NCBI RefSeq assembly: GCF_025998535.1
Contig: NZ_AP024233.1
Location: 310,001-374,000 of the forward strand
DNA length: 64,000 bases
Source of the DNA: Desulfolithobacter dissulfuricans
Lineage (GTDB): Bacteria > Desulfobacterota > Desulfobulbia > Desulfobulbales > Desulfobulbaceae
Direction: 5' to 3'
Shown: piece by piece, positions 9,733 through 18,916 of the stretch
Position numbering within the stretch: position 1 is the stretch's first letter
Layout: each line of letters begins with the position of its first letter
Program-made: the position numbers and the translations under genes
Notes under the pieces: generated by a model
What the model saw: the letters and a program-made list of their open reading frames with translations, nothing else
What the model was told of the DNA's origin: nothing
The model's database searches: none

Positions 9733-12246
9733 TCACAGGCTGGCTTCCTCTTCCACCATTTCCGCTGCTATGCCCCCGGATGCCCTGGTTAAACCGTCCT
9801 TTTTTTCCTCTTCCAGCAGTTTGTGGAGAATGGCCGGCAGGGAGCCCGGTTGCAGATAGTCGCGGCCCAGACCTCTGCCGAAGATATGGGCCGATTGGAC
9901 AGCCACGTCTTTCCAGGTGATCTCCGAAGGGTTTCGGGCGATCACTTCGAAAAAATTTTTGTTGTAGGGGTCATTGATCACCGCCATGCCGGTGCCGATG
10001 GTGGCCAGCAGGTCCACATGGCCCAGGAACATCCGGGTTAACTTGGTGTAGGCCTTGACGCCGCCGCAGGAACCAAGGCTGAGGAACCGCTGTTTGGCGG
10101 TCAGGTCCCCACTGGTAATGATCCGTTCCCGGAGGAGCTCGGTGAGTGGATCGGTGATCTGTTCCGAACGCCAGTAGCTGTGGCCGCGCTGGGCAAACAT
10201 CTCGTCACCGCTGCGGAGAAACCGGGTCAGCAGTTTTTCCTGGTCCTTCTGGTTTTTGTATATGTAAACTGCGTGGCGTATCTCGATTCCGTTGATATTT
10301 TTCCTGAACTCCAGGGCGAAGTGAGTTCGGCGCATGGCCTGGTACAGCCGTCGAAGAGGGGTGGTATAATCCCTGCCGGCCATCTTGATCAGGGACTGGA
10401 TTTTTTGCCGCCGGTCACTGGACAGCGGGGTCAGGGTGTACTGGTCGGAGAGGGCGAGCTGATAGCCATTCTTGAGCAGGATGCGGCCGTTGGACAGAAA
10501 AGAGCGGCGGCCGTCATCGTCTGGATGAAACACCGAGATGGAGGCCAGCCGGCCATCCGCCTTCCACTCGGCAAACGGTGTGGCCAGGTAGCGGCCGAGA
10601 TCCACGGCTCCGAGCCGTACGGTCATCCGGATAATCCGTGACTTGTCCTCCGGTCCCAGGAGATCAGGGTATTCCTGCAGGTAGTACTGGAGGATGACGC
10701 TGATCAGGCGGGAGAACACGGCGCTGCCCCGGTCGGCTTCCTCCACCATCCGTCCGATCAGGTAGCTGCGGGCCGGCGGCTTGAGCACTTCAAGCAGGTG
10801 CATGAAGGTGGCGGAAAAGATAATGATCGAATCTTCATCCTTGAAGGCGGATCTGGCCACCAGGTCGAGAATCTGTTCCTGCTCCGGTTCGTTCTCCGGA
10901 AAAAAGGTTGTCAGTTTGCCCTTCTGGGCCAGGCTGACAATGAAACTGGAGACCAGCATGTTGTCCGGATCAGTATCCTGGAGAAAGGCCAGCAGGTTGT
11001 CGTCGTATTTTGCCCTGATCCTTTTCTTCAGCACCGGGACCAGGATGTCCCGGAACGACGAATCGTAAAGCTCGCTGCCCTGGGCCAGGAGGGCGTAGAT
11101 GTCCGGCGAGGTCAGGTTGCGGGCCGTGGCCCTCCGCTCGGCCGCGGTGGCCCGGCGCAGGGCGGTGATCATGGCCCCTTTTTTGTCAGCGTTAAATGCC
11201 GGGTAGAACTCCCTGCCATATTCGTAGACCACCTCCCGGGAAAGCTGTTCAAACTGTTTGCGCAGGGCCCGGTCGGACCAGCGCCACAGCCTGGCCGAGG
11301 AAATTTCGAAACCGAACCGGTCGGTTATCGAGTGCAGATTATTGATCTTCCAGATAATCTCCTCGCCGCCGTCATAAAAGGCCTGCAGGAGGGCTCTTTT
11401 GTCTTCCCTGGAGAGTTTATAGTACTGGATCTCCTGTATTTCGGGAGGATTGGCAAAGTAACGCACCAGCCAGTTCCAGCCGCTGATCCTGTCCATGTCG
11501 GGCTGGAGGAAGAGCTTGTGGGCATTCCAGGCATCGTCCTGGCGCAGTTGTCTGAGCAGGGGCAGGGCATCGAGCATGGTCTCTGTGTTCATGTTCCGGA
11601 TGGAAGCAAAAGACTCGCAGGCCCAGCCCTGTTTATCCTTGAGCAGGGCCAGAACCATGAGTCCGTCCAGGGCCAGGTCGGCATCGATGTCCTGGATGGT
11701 GAAAAAAGCCCGGACCGCCCGGTTGTTGGCGTCATCCATGCTGGTCAGGAGTGAAATGGTTTGCAGGGCGTGGCGCGGAGTGATGCCGGGCAGTTGCAGG
11801 TAGGCCCGAAAGGCGCGGCCGGCCTCGTAGCTGAGGGTTTTGATTTTTTCCAGGGCCTGGATGGCCAGATCCGCGTCCACTCCCCGAAGCAAGGTCCATC
11901 GTTCAAAAGAGAGGGTCTGTTCATAGGATAGGCGGAGCCGCAGCAGTTCGGCCCAGGCCCGCCGGCTCCGCTCAAAATCGATCCCGGGCAGCAGGCAGAC
12001 GCGGCGGAAGGCACGCTGGCTGTTGTAGCTCAGGCCCCGGATGACCTCCCGGCCGAAATCCAGTTGATCTTCGGTCAGGCAGGGCACCATCTGGTACAGT
12101 TCCACCGTGCGCCTCCAGCTGACATCATCGGATTTCGTGCGGCCGGCACGAAGATCCGGGCAGGAAAGAGCAAGGAGCAGCAGAGCGATCGGCAAAAAAA
12201 TGATTGCTCTTGAAATTTGTGGGTATATGGTGTGCCGATGATGCAT
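9733..12246 (-). CDS. Large secreted protein with possible caspase-like C-terminus
   Basis: An 837-residue protein of unknown function. A signal peptide or signal anchor (about residues 14-35, IIFLPIALLLLALS) is followed by a long, mostly helical, repeat-rich region, with repeated segments around LSYEAGRAFRAYLQLPGI, and a more mixed C-terminal part. That part contains RGHSYW (His about 689) and then LGSCGG (Cys about 727). This His...Cys pair after predicted strands resembles the dyad of clan CD caspase-like proteins. That assignment is inference from the motif only. The start is uncertain: the ATG at 12246 overlaps the divergent EamA gene by nine bases. Confidence 0.7.
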   Translation of the reverse strand: MHHRHTIYPQISRAIIFLPIALLLLALSCPDLRAGRTKSDDVSWRRTVELYQMVPCLTEDQLDFGREVIRGLSYNSQRAFRRVCLLPGIDFERSRRAWAELLRLRLSYEQTLSFERWTLLRGVDADLAIQALEKIKTLSYEAGRAFRAYLQLPGITPRHALQTISLLTSMDDANNRAVRAFFTIQDIDADLALDGLMVLALLKDKQGWACESFASIRNMNTETMLDALPLLRQLRQDDAWNAHKLFLQPDMDRISGWNWLVRYFANPPEIQEIQYYKLSREDKRALLQAFYDGGEEIIWKINNLHSITDRFGFEISSARLWRWSDRALRKQFEQLSREVVYEYGREFYPAFNADKKGAMITALRRATAAERRATARNLTSPDIYALLAQGSELYDSSFRDILVPVLKKRIRAKYDDNLLAFLQDTDPDNMLVSSFIVSLAQKGKLTTFFPENEPEQEQILDLVARSAFKDEDSIIIFSATFMHLLEVLKPPARSYLIGRMVEEADRGSAVFSRLISVILQYYLQEYPDLLGPEDKSRIIRMTVRLGAVDLGRYLATPFAEWKADGRLASISVFHPDDDGRRSFLSNGRILLKNGYQLALSDQYTLTPLSSDRRQKIQSLIKMAGRDYTTPLRRLYQAMRRTHFALEFRKNINGIEIRHAVYIYKNQKDQEKLLTRFLRSGDEMFAQRGHSYWRSEQITDPLTELLRERIITSGDLTAKQRFLSLGSCGGVKAYTKLTRMFLGHVDLLATIGTGMAVINDPYNKNFFEVIARNPSEITWKDVAVQSAHIFGRGLGRDYLQPGSLPAILHKLLEEEKKDGLTRASGGIAAEMVEEEASL

Positions 12247-13191
12247 TATCTCTTGTCGTCCAGAATATCCAGGGGCCGTCTGCTTCCCACCCTGGCACTG
12301 CTCACGGCCATGCTGCTGTGGGGAAGCTCGTTCGTGGCCATGAAGCTTGCCTTCCGTGAGCTCTCACCCATGGTGGTTGTCTTTGGCCGCATGGCAGTGG
12401 CTGCACTCTGTTTTGCTCCGTTTATACCATCCTTTCGCAGGATTCCGCTTGGAAAAGAACACCTCGTGCCACTGCTGGCCATGGGATTTTTCGAGCCGTG
12501 TCTCTATTTTCTTCTCGAAGCGGCTGCCCTGCAGAATACCAGTGCCTCGCAGGCGGCCATGATCACCACCATGCTGCCCCTGATGGTGGCCATGGCGGCC
12601 GGGTTTTTCCTGGGTGAGCGTATCGGGTTGCGGACCGTGCTGGGCTTTGTCCTGGCCGCGGCCGGCGCCATCTGGCTCAGCTGCGCCGCCGGCTTTGATC
12701 AGGAGGCACCACGGCCGGCCCTGGGTAATTTCCTCGAGTTTCTCGCCATGATCAGTGCCACAGGATACATCATTTTGATGAAATATTTAAGCCGCGATCT
12801 GCCGCCCTTCTTTTTAACCGCGGTCCAGGCATTTATCGGTACGGTCTTCTTCCTGCCGCTGATCTTTCTGCCCGCCACCGAGCTGCCCCGGACCATCACC
12901 ATTTCCGGGCTGGGGGCTGTGGTCTACCTGGGGATCGCCGTGACCGTGGGGGCGTACGGGCTGTACAATTACGGTATCAGCAAGGTGCCGGCAAATCAGG
13001 CGGCAGCCTTTATCAATCTCATTCCGGTGTTTACTATAATTATGGGGTTCCTGATACTGGACGAGCGTTTGAGCCCCTGGCAGATCGTGGCCTGCCTGCT
13101 GGTCTTCGGTGGGGTGCTGCTCAGTCAGAATGAACCCGGAGAAAGGGATCGCGGAGCCGGGCAGAACACCAGGGTGGAGAGTCCGGGATGA
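12238..13191 (+). CDS. EamA/DMT-family inner-membrane transporter
   Basis: A roughly 317-residue drug/metabolite transporter with two EamA repeats of about five helices each: the first from LLTAMLLWGSSFVAMK to AAAGAIWLSC, the second from LGNFLEFLAMISATGYII to the end. The end of the first repeat carries the usual conserved segment NTSASQAAMITTMLPL. Such proteins export or import small metabolites; the substrate cannot be told from the sequence. ATG codons at 12238 and 12241 are both possible, and a TTG at 12217 is less likely. The gene is divergent from the secreted protein and its 5' end overlaps that gene's start. Confidence 0.88.
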   Translation: MMHYLLSSRISRGRLLPTLALLTAMLLWGSSFVAMKLAFRELSPMVVVFGRMAVAALCFAPFIPSFRRIPLGKEHLVPLLAMGFFEPCLYFLLEAAALQNTSASQAAMITTMLPLMVAMAAGFFLGERIGLRTVLGFVLAAAGAIWLSCAAGFDQEAPRPALGNFLEFLAMISATGYIILMKYLSRDLPPFFLTAVQAFIGTVFFLPLIFLPATELPRTITISGLGAVVYLGIAVTVGAYGLYNYGISKVPANQAAAFINLIPVFTIIMGFLILDERLSPWQIVACLLVFGGVLLSQNEPGERDRGAGQNTRVESPG

Positions 13192-13321
13192 CCCGCCGCC
13201 CCGGACCTGGAACGGCCGGGACAGATATGGGGGACAGGGACCACCCGGTATTCCGTGTGCCGCGTCCCGGGGACAGAGGAAGGACAATGCTTCTGGCACA
13301 GAAAACAGACAGGGGGAAAGG

Positions 13322-13525
13322 ATGGCAAGGACGTTGATTCTTCTTGGCGTGCTGCTGGTGGCGGCCGGGCTGCTCTGGCCCTGGCTTAAAAATCTGCCCC
13401 TTGGCAGGCTGCCCGGCGATATCATTATCAGCCGGGAAAACTTTCGTTTCTACTTCCCGGTGACCACCTCCATCGTGGTCAGCATTATCCTCAGCCTGCT
13501 CTTGTGGATTTTCAGGAAATTCTGA
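13322..13525 (+). CDS. DUF2905-family small membrane protein
   Basis: A 67-residue protein with two predicted membrane helices (about residues 4-20 and 46-62) and the family core LGRLPGDIIISRENFRFYFP between them. The function is unknown. The ATG at 13322 is preceded by GGGGGAAAGG, a good ribosome site. The frame is open further upstream, but that part is out of character for the family. It lies 130 bases after the EamA gene and may share its transcript. Confidence 0.85.
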   Translation: MARTLILLGVLLVAAGLLWPWLKNLPLGRLPGDIIISRENFRFYFPVTTSIVVSIILSLLLWIFRKF

Positions 13526-13563
13526 GCCGCAGCGACAAGATGTAACAACCTCAATTTGGGAAC

Positions 13564-13597
13564 AAAAAAAGGACCTGGCCTAATGACCAGGTCCTTT
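13564..13597 (-). terminator. Rho-independent terminator of tRNA-Lys
   Basis: An 11-bp stem, AAAGGACCTGG/CCAGGTCCTTT, has an 8-base loop. On the minus strand it is followed by a run of seven T. It lies 10 bases beyond the tRNA 3' end and may also act on the convergent DUF2905 transcript. Confidence 0.85.
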
Positions 13598-13606
13598 GCT
13601 GTTTTC

Positions 13607-13682
13607 TGGTGGGCCGTCAGGGATTCGAACCCCGGACCAATGGATTAAGAGTCCACTGCTCTGCCAGCTGAGCTAACGGCCC
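13607..13682 (-). tRNA. tRNA-Lys (anticodon CTT)
   Basis: A complete 76-base cloverleaf. The acceptor is GGGCCGT/ACGGCCC with an encoded CCA, the D arm has TTAGCTCAGCTGGCAGAGC, and the anticodon stem GTGGA/TCCAT frames loop CTCTTAA. The T arm is GGGGTTCGAATCCCT. The anticodon CTT reads AAG lysine codons. Confidence 0.96.
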
Positions 13683-13720
13683 TGCAAGTCCTGATGTTTT
13701 CTGGGCATCAAAACGGTCTC

Positions 13721-13749
13721 TACTTAGCACAAGATATGCAGGCCGTCAA
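13721..13749 (-). promoter_or_regulatory. Possible promoter of tRNA-Lys
   Basis: On the minus strand TTGACG (13744-13749), a 17-bp spacer and TAAGTA (13721-13726) lie about 40 bases before the mature tRNA. The -35 is good and the -10 is weak. Confidence 0.4.
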
Positions 13750-13785
13750 GGAGAAGCGGTTGCCCTGGACCTGTTTTTTGTCATC

Positions 13786-16052
13786 TTACCGGTAGTAGAG
13801 GCTCGGGCTGCCCATGGTGAGCAGGGCCTTGTACAGGTTGCGCCGGAAATCGCGCCGGTCCCAGATGCCCTGGATGTGCCCCCGTTTCAAGGCGTTGCGT
13901 GCCTTATGATAATCCGGCGGGATGTCGCGACCCGTGGTCTCCCGGATCACCCGCGGTCCGGCAAAGCCGATCCGGCAGGAGCGGATGGCAAACTGGTAGG
14001 GCGAGCAGCCCAGGAACGAGGCCACCGGCCCGGCATAGGAGTTGTTGTCATAGACGACAATGTAGAGTCCGCCGGAATCAATGTATTCCCGGACCGCCAT
14101 GGTGCACTTGGGCATCTGGATAACCCCGAGCGTCCCTTCCTGGATCCGGATGCCGCCGGTGGTGTGCACATAGGCCAGCAGTGGCCGTTTCTTGCGCCGG
14201 GCGATCTCGCAGGCCTGGACGAATTTTTCTCCCTCGGCCGATCCCACCGTGCCGTTACGGAAATCGGAAAACAACATGGTGACCACCAGGTTGATATCCA
14301 TGATCCGGGCATGGAAGGTCAGGTTGGCACAGCCCAGGCCGGTCTTGCTGCGCGACATCTGGAGCCGTTCGTCAAACCCCTTGTAGCCCAGCGGATTTTT
14401 TGAATAGATATCGTTGTTGAAAACCCGGATCGATTCGGGATCAAAGATATTTTTCAGATACCACTGGTACTCCAGGGGGAAATGGTGGCCACAGGTCTCG
14501 CAGACCCCGCAGAATTCACCGTAGAGATCGGGAACCCAGAGATCCTTGCAGCCGTACTTTTCCGCATTGGGACAGGTCACCGTCCGGTCCTCGTTGGCCA
14601 GGGGGCTGGTGTAGGTATCGGTCAGTTCCAGCGGATCCTGGTAGCTGCTGATGGACGGCGTCAGTACCTGGGGCGAGGGCCGGGGAGCCTTCTTTCGCTC
14701 CTCCTTGCGGCGGATCATGTCGTAGGCCGAGGTAAAAGGTGAAGTGATCCGCTTGAGAAAGGCCGATCCTTCACCGGAGACCTCCTTGATGGCCTTCTGC
14801 ATCTGTTTCTGCTGGGTTTTGAGAATATCGTAGCGGAAGGTGTAGTAGAGTTTCTCGGTCAATGTTGTGACCGAGCGGAAAACGTTTTCCGCCGGCAATG
14901 TCTGGCCGCCGAAGCCGTGCATGGCCATCTCCCGGTACTTTTTCGAACGCAGGGTCAGCAACCGCTTGATTTCTGCATCGTTCAGGTTCCACGGGATATC
15001 GATCTGCGGGGCTTCCTCCGGGTTTTCCGCCTTTTTGCGTTTCACCTCATAGGCCCGGAAACCACGCAGGCTCTTGGTTTTGAGCACCACCTCGTCGGTG
15101 GCCCGGATGATCTCCGAGCGCACCATGGCAAAAAAGTTGAAATCATCGCTCCTGGCGCCCAGGGGTGGTTCCTGGATGATCCGGTCGATGGTGCCGAGCT
15201 TGAGGTTTTCCTCGGCCGTGATGTGGAGCTGCCGGGCGCAGTTTTCGATAAGCTCCGCCGGCACCTTCTGGCCTTCCCGCACCTTGCCCTCGATGGCCGC
15301 CGCCCCTTCGGGGAGATAACCGAATAGTATCCGTGGGAAAACATCAGACGGAAATCGGACAGGCCAATGGCCTCGGCCCCGCCGGATCCGCCCTCGGAGA
15401 TAACCGAGATCATCGGCACCCGGAGCTTGGTCATGGCGTACAGGTTGCGGGCGATCTGCTGGGCAGCGCCGGGATACTCCTCCACCGGGTAGGACCCCGG
15501 GGTGAAGATATAGAAATGGATCGGTATGCCTTCGGTCTCGGCGACCTTCATATAGCGCAGGGCCTTCTCGTTGCCCCAGGGCTTGCATGAGCCGCCGTTA
15601 CGGAATTCCTCCGCATGGCCCACTTCCTGGCCGATGACCATGACCGGTGAGGTGTAAGGCTTTTTCTTGATCCGGCGGACGATATACGCCTTGGCGACCA
15701 CCATGGCCGGATCAATGTTGGCCTCGCCCTCGCCGCCGAGCTCGGTGTATTCCTCGTAGACATTTTCCAGGATGTCCTTGAGCGAAAACCTGAGCGGGCT
15801 GCGGACGATACGGACCCGTTCCATGGGGGTAAGCTCGGCCTCACACCGCTCCTCGAGGAAGACCACCGCCTCTTCGAGCCGGATCAGGGCCGCACCGAGG
15901 GCGTCTTCGTCCATGTCGTAGAACGAATTCTTCAGCTGCTCGCATTCGTCACGGAAGACCGAGAGGTTGCCCCAGTTGTCCGTGTCCTTGATATGGATCA
16001 GGCAGCTGATGCGCTGCTCGATGTCCTGGAGTTTTTTTAACAGATCATTCAT
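13786..16052 (-). CDS. Acetyl-CoA carboxylase carboxyltransferase, AccA-AccD fusion, frameshifted
   Basis: The product would be the carboxyltransferase of acetyl-CoA carboxylase, which makes malonyl-CoA for fatty acid and polyketide synthesis. The frame from ATG 16052 encodes the AccA-like half, with SEGGSGGAEAIGL and HGYYSVISPKG. It then runs off frame at a CCCC run (15310-15313). The correct continuation, PEGAAAIEGK, is one frame away and leads through the rest of AccA into a Zn-ribbon (CPN...CGVCETCGHHF) and an AccD-like half ending at 13786. One extra base would restore a protein of about 755 residues. The order alpha then beta on one chain is unusual compared with separate E. coli subunits. 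It is the neighbour of accC (98 bases). Whether the break is real, programmed or a sequencing error cannot be decided here. Confidence 0.85.
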
Positions 16053-16150
16053 GGATATATGAGTAGTCGGCCGGCAGCTTTCGCCACCGGCCCGCAAGAG
16101 AGACAAGGATACAAAAAAAACCGCGCGCGCCGCAGATCGGCCGCCGGTTG

Positions 16151-17554
16151 TTAAAATGTCAGCAGTCGATCAAGATTTTCCCGGAGATAGCGCAGATTGG
16201 TGATGATGGAGCCGCCGGAGCTGTCCTCTCCTTCGATGACCGTGTTGTCGATAAACTCCCGGGCCCGCTCCTTGGCCTCTTCCATGGAATCTCCCCAGAC
16301 CAGGGCCAGGGCCAGGTTGGGGTCGTATTCGCTGGGAATGGGATAGGGCCGGTCCGAGGGTACGTGGGTGTAGACCGCCGACCATTCATAGGAGGGCAGG
16401 TCGAAACGGGTGATGGTGCCGATCCAGGGCGCAAAATCGCGCTGGGTGTTTTCAGCCACGATCCGCAGCTCGATGCTGGCGCCGCGGAACTCGATATCTT
16501 CCTGGCTATATCCCATGGGCTCGCCAAGAGCCAGCCGGATCTGTTCACGGATCAGATTTGGGTGTTTGCCGTTTAGATAACTGATCCTGGCCGAGACATC
16601 GTTTTCCACCTGGATGCGGGTGTTGACCTCCAGCAGGTATGGCTGACCTGTGCGGCTGACAATCCATTCCCAGGTGCCCACATTATCGTATTTGACGTGG
16701 TCGGCCAGCTTGAGGGAATAGTTGACGATCCGATCGAGCAGCTCGTCGGCATCGAATTCATAGTCAAAGCAGGAGTTGTCAAAGCCGGGGGCGGCCTCGA
16801 TCCGTTTCTGCCGGCCCGTGGACTGGATGGTGCAGTTGCGGGAGCTGAAGTGGACCCGCTCGTTATGACGGGAGCAGACCAGCTGGACCTCGAGATGGTT
16901 GAAATCAAGCAGCCGCTGCTCGATGAGCACCCCGCCGTCCCCGAACTGGCGCTTGGCATAGTTCTGCACCTGGCGGTAGACCCGGCGGAACTGTTCGATC
17001 CGGTTGACCTCCTCGATGCCCATGCCACCACCGCCGGCCGCAGCCTTGATCAGGACCGCCGGCCTGGCGATGCCCTGTTCCTCCTGGACGTCAAAGAGAT
17101 GCTGGGCGATCTCTTCGGCCTCCATTTCGTTGTATATGGGGCTGTCGGTGCCGGGAATGGTGGGGATACCGAGCTTGTTGGCCACCCTCTTGGTGTTGAT
17201 CTTGTCGCCCAGGTCCTTGATGACCTCCCAGCTCGGACCGATAAAGATCAGGGGCCGGTCGCGGATGGTTACCCGGCGGGCGAACCGGTAGTCTTCGGAA
17301 AAGAACCCGTAGCCGGGATGAATGGCCGTGCACAGGGTGTGGTCGGCCACGGCCAGGATGTCGTTGGGATCGGTGTAGCTGGTCACCCGCCAGGCATTCT
17401 GCCTGGGACCGGAGAGCCGGTTCCGCTGGACATGCTCGGAATCCCGGTCTGCATCGGTATAGACGACCACATACTCGAGACCCAGGTCCTCGCAGGCCTC
17501 CATGATCCGTATGGCTATTTCTCCGCGGTTGGCGATCAGAATTTTGCCCTGCAC
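16151..17554 (-). CDS. accC: Biotin carboxylase subunit of acetyl-CoA carboxylase
   Basis: A 467-residue ATP-grasp enzyme that carboxylates biotin on the carrier protein. The N-terminal domain (ILIANRGEIAIRIMEAC) is followed by the ATP-grasp with the Gly-rich loop KAAAGGGGMG, and then FLEVNTR-like LLEVNTRIQVEND. The C-terminal domain has the usual RIVAENTQRDFAPW variant of the family. The GTG start follows AGAGGA. It is cotranscribed with the carboxyltransferase downstream. A carrier protein gene (accB) is not visible. The sequence is an atypical, deeply branching AccC, but the core residues look complete. Confidence 0.92.
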   Translation of the reverse strand: MQGKILIANRGEIAIRIMEACEDLGLEYVVVYTDADRDSEHVQRNRLSGPRQNAWRVTSYTDPNDILAVADHTLCTAIHPGYGFFSEDYRFARRVTIRDRPLIFIGPSWEVIKDLGDKINTKRVANKLGIPTIPGTDSPIYNEMEAEEIAQHLFDVQEEQGIARPAVLIKAAAGGGGMGIEEVNRIEQFRRVYRQVQNYAKRQFGDGGVLIEQRLLDFNHLEVQLVCSRHNERVHFSSRNCTIQSTGRQKRIEAAPGFDNSCFDYEFDADELLDRIVNYSLKLADHVKYDNVGTWEWIVSRTGQPYLLEVNTRIQVENDVSARISYLNGKHPNLIREQIRLALGEPMGYSQEDIEFRGASIELRIVAENTQRDFAPWIGTITRFDLPSYEWSAVYTHVPSDRPYPIPSEYDPNLALALVWGDSMEEAKERAREFIDNTVIEGEDSSGGSIITNLRYLRENLDRLLTF

Positions 17555-17648
17555 GCGAAATCCTCTTTGCTGTGAGTGTTATGAGTGCGAAAATATCCCG
17601 GAACCTTGCCCATGGGTGGGCCGGTTGCCTGAAAATGTATGGGAGTAG

Positions 17649-17711
17649 TTGCAAGTTGCAGACTGTGTCAGCTTGAACCCTATACAATACCCTACCTGTC
17701 ACAACTTGCAA
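17649..17711. promoter_or_regulatory. Paired palindromic operator-like sites upstream of accC
   Basis: TTGCAAGTTG (17649-17658) is repeated inverted as CAACTTGCAA (17702-17711). Centre distance is 53 bp, about five helical turns. The first site is also part of its own palindrome, TGCAAGTTGCA. It lies in the 374-base divergent gap between accC and corC, which otherwise holds no gene. A plausible role is binding of a dimeric repressor controlling acc expression. Confidence 0.45.
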
Positions 17712-17928
17712 AGCTCTGAATCAGGTGAATTTCATTTCGCCGCGATCAGACCGGGCCGCGGGAGGCGGCGGATCGTTTTTTTCTTGACTTTGAACAGGGG
17801 AAAGGGATTAGGGTTATCTTAAAAGCCAGGACCCGGTAAACAACACGGTCTGTCTGCAGTCCCCTGCCGGGGCCTTCCATCTCCTTTGCCGCGCAGTCGG
17901 ACCCCATGTCGAACTAACTGTATCCTTG

Positions 17929-18789
17929 ATGAAAACAAAAGAAACCGACCAGAAAACTGGTCCAGACAAGCGTTTCCTGGCCCGGTTGCGGGGCCTGCTT
18001 CGCTTCAACCGACCGCCCGACACCACTAAGGAGCTGGAGCAGGAAATCCAGGAACTGCTGGAGGAGGGCGAAGAACAGGGACTGATCAGCTCCCAGGAAG
18101 AGCGGCTCATCAACTCGATTTTCGATTTCCGGGAAACCGTGGCCTCGGAGATCATGACTCCATCGGTGGAAATGGTCTGCGCCGAGGAGAGCACGCCCCT
18201 GCCCGAGCTTATCCGCCTGGTCACCGAGGAGGGTTTTACCAGGATTCCCATCTACCGGGGCAACCAGGACAACATCATCGGTATTCTCCATGCCCGGGAC
18301 CTGCTGCGGATCTGCTCCCGCCAGGATGAGGGTTCCGTCTCCCTGCAGCCCTATCTCAATCCCCCCACCTTCATTCCGGAATCCAAGCCGATAACCGAGC
18401 TGCTGCGGGACTTTCAGGCCAAAAAGACCCACATGGCCATTGTCACTGACGAATTCGGCGGGGTGCGTGGCCTGGTCACTCTGGAAGATGTCATCGAGGA
18501 GATAGTCGGCGAGATCGATGATGAGCACGACCAGGAGGAACGGGAACTCCTGGTGGTGGATGAGCGGACCATCGTGGTGGATGCCAAGATCGATATCGAA
18601 GAGGTGGAAAGCCACTTCGGGATCAAACTGCCCGAGGGGCCCTATGAATCGGTGGGTGGTCTGGTCATCCATCAGCTCAGCCGGGTTCCCCAGGCCGGTG
18701 CCGAAATCCGGATCGGGCCACTGATCTTCAAGGTTCTGGCCGCTGACAAGCGGAGGATCAAGAGCGTCCGGATCCGGCGGGAAGGGTAG
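17929..18789 (+). CDS. corC: CorC/HlyC-type CBS-domain protein
   Basis: A 286-residue cytoplasmic protein with an acidic N-terminal segment, a paired CBS domain (about 65-200, with IMTPSVEMVCAEES and TRIPIYRGNQDNIIGILHARDLL), and a C-terminal CorC_HlyC domain ending in IKSVRIRREG. Family members are linked to magnesium or cobalt efflux and membrane homeostasis. The ATG at 17929 is used here; a TTG one codon upstream is possible. It is followed by lnt and prfB, the order often seen in this group. No membrane helix is present, which separates it from the longer DUF21-CBS relatives. Confidence 0.9.
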   Translation: MKTKETDQKTGPDKRFLARLRGLLRFNRPPDTTKELEQEIQELLEEGEEQGLISSQEERLINSIFDFRETVASEIMTPSVEMVCAEESTPLPELIRLVTEEGFTRIPIYRGNQDNIIGILHARDLLRICSRQDEGSVSLQPYLNPPTFIPESKPITELLRDFQAKKTHMAIVTDEFGGVRGLVTLEDVIEEIVGEIDDEHDQEERELLVVDERTIVVDAKIDIEEVESHFGIKLPEGPYESVGGLVIHQLSRVPQAGAEIRIGPLIFKVLAADKRRIKSVRIRREG

Positions 18790-18826
18790 CGATCCCGCTG
18801 TCGCTTGAATGTATAAGTTCGACCTC

Positions 18827-18847
18827 AATCATTTGCCAATCATTTGC
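18827..18847. repeat. Two 10-base direct repeats before lnt
   Basis: AATCATTTGC occurs at 18827-18836 and again at 18838-18847, an 11-bp period or about one helical turn. The pair is flanked by CCTCAA and TTGAGG. It lies in the corC-lnt gap and could bind a regulator. Confidence 0.3.
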
Positions 18848-18916
18848 TTGAGGCCACCGTGAAAATATGTGGTCCAGCCATGCTGGTTCGTTCAAAGGGT
18901 AAACGGTAGTAACTAA

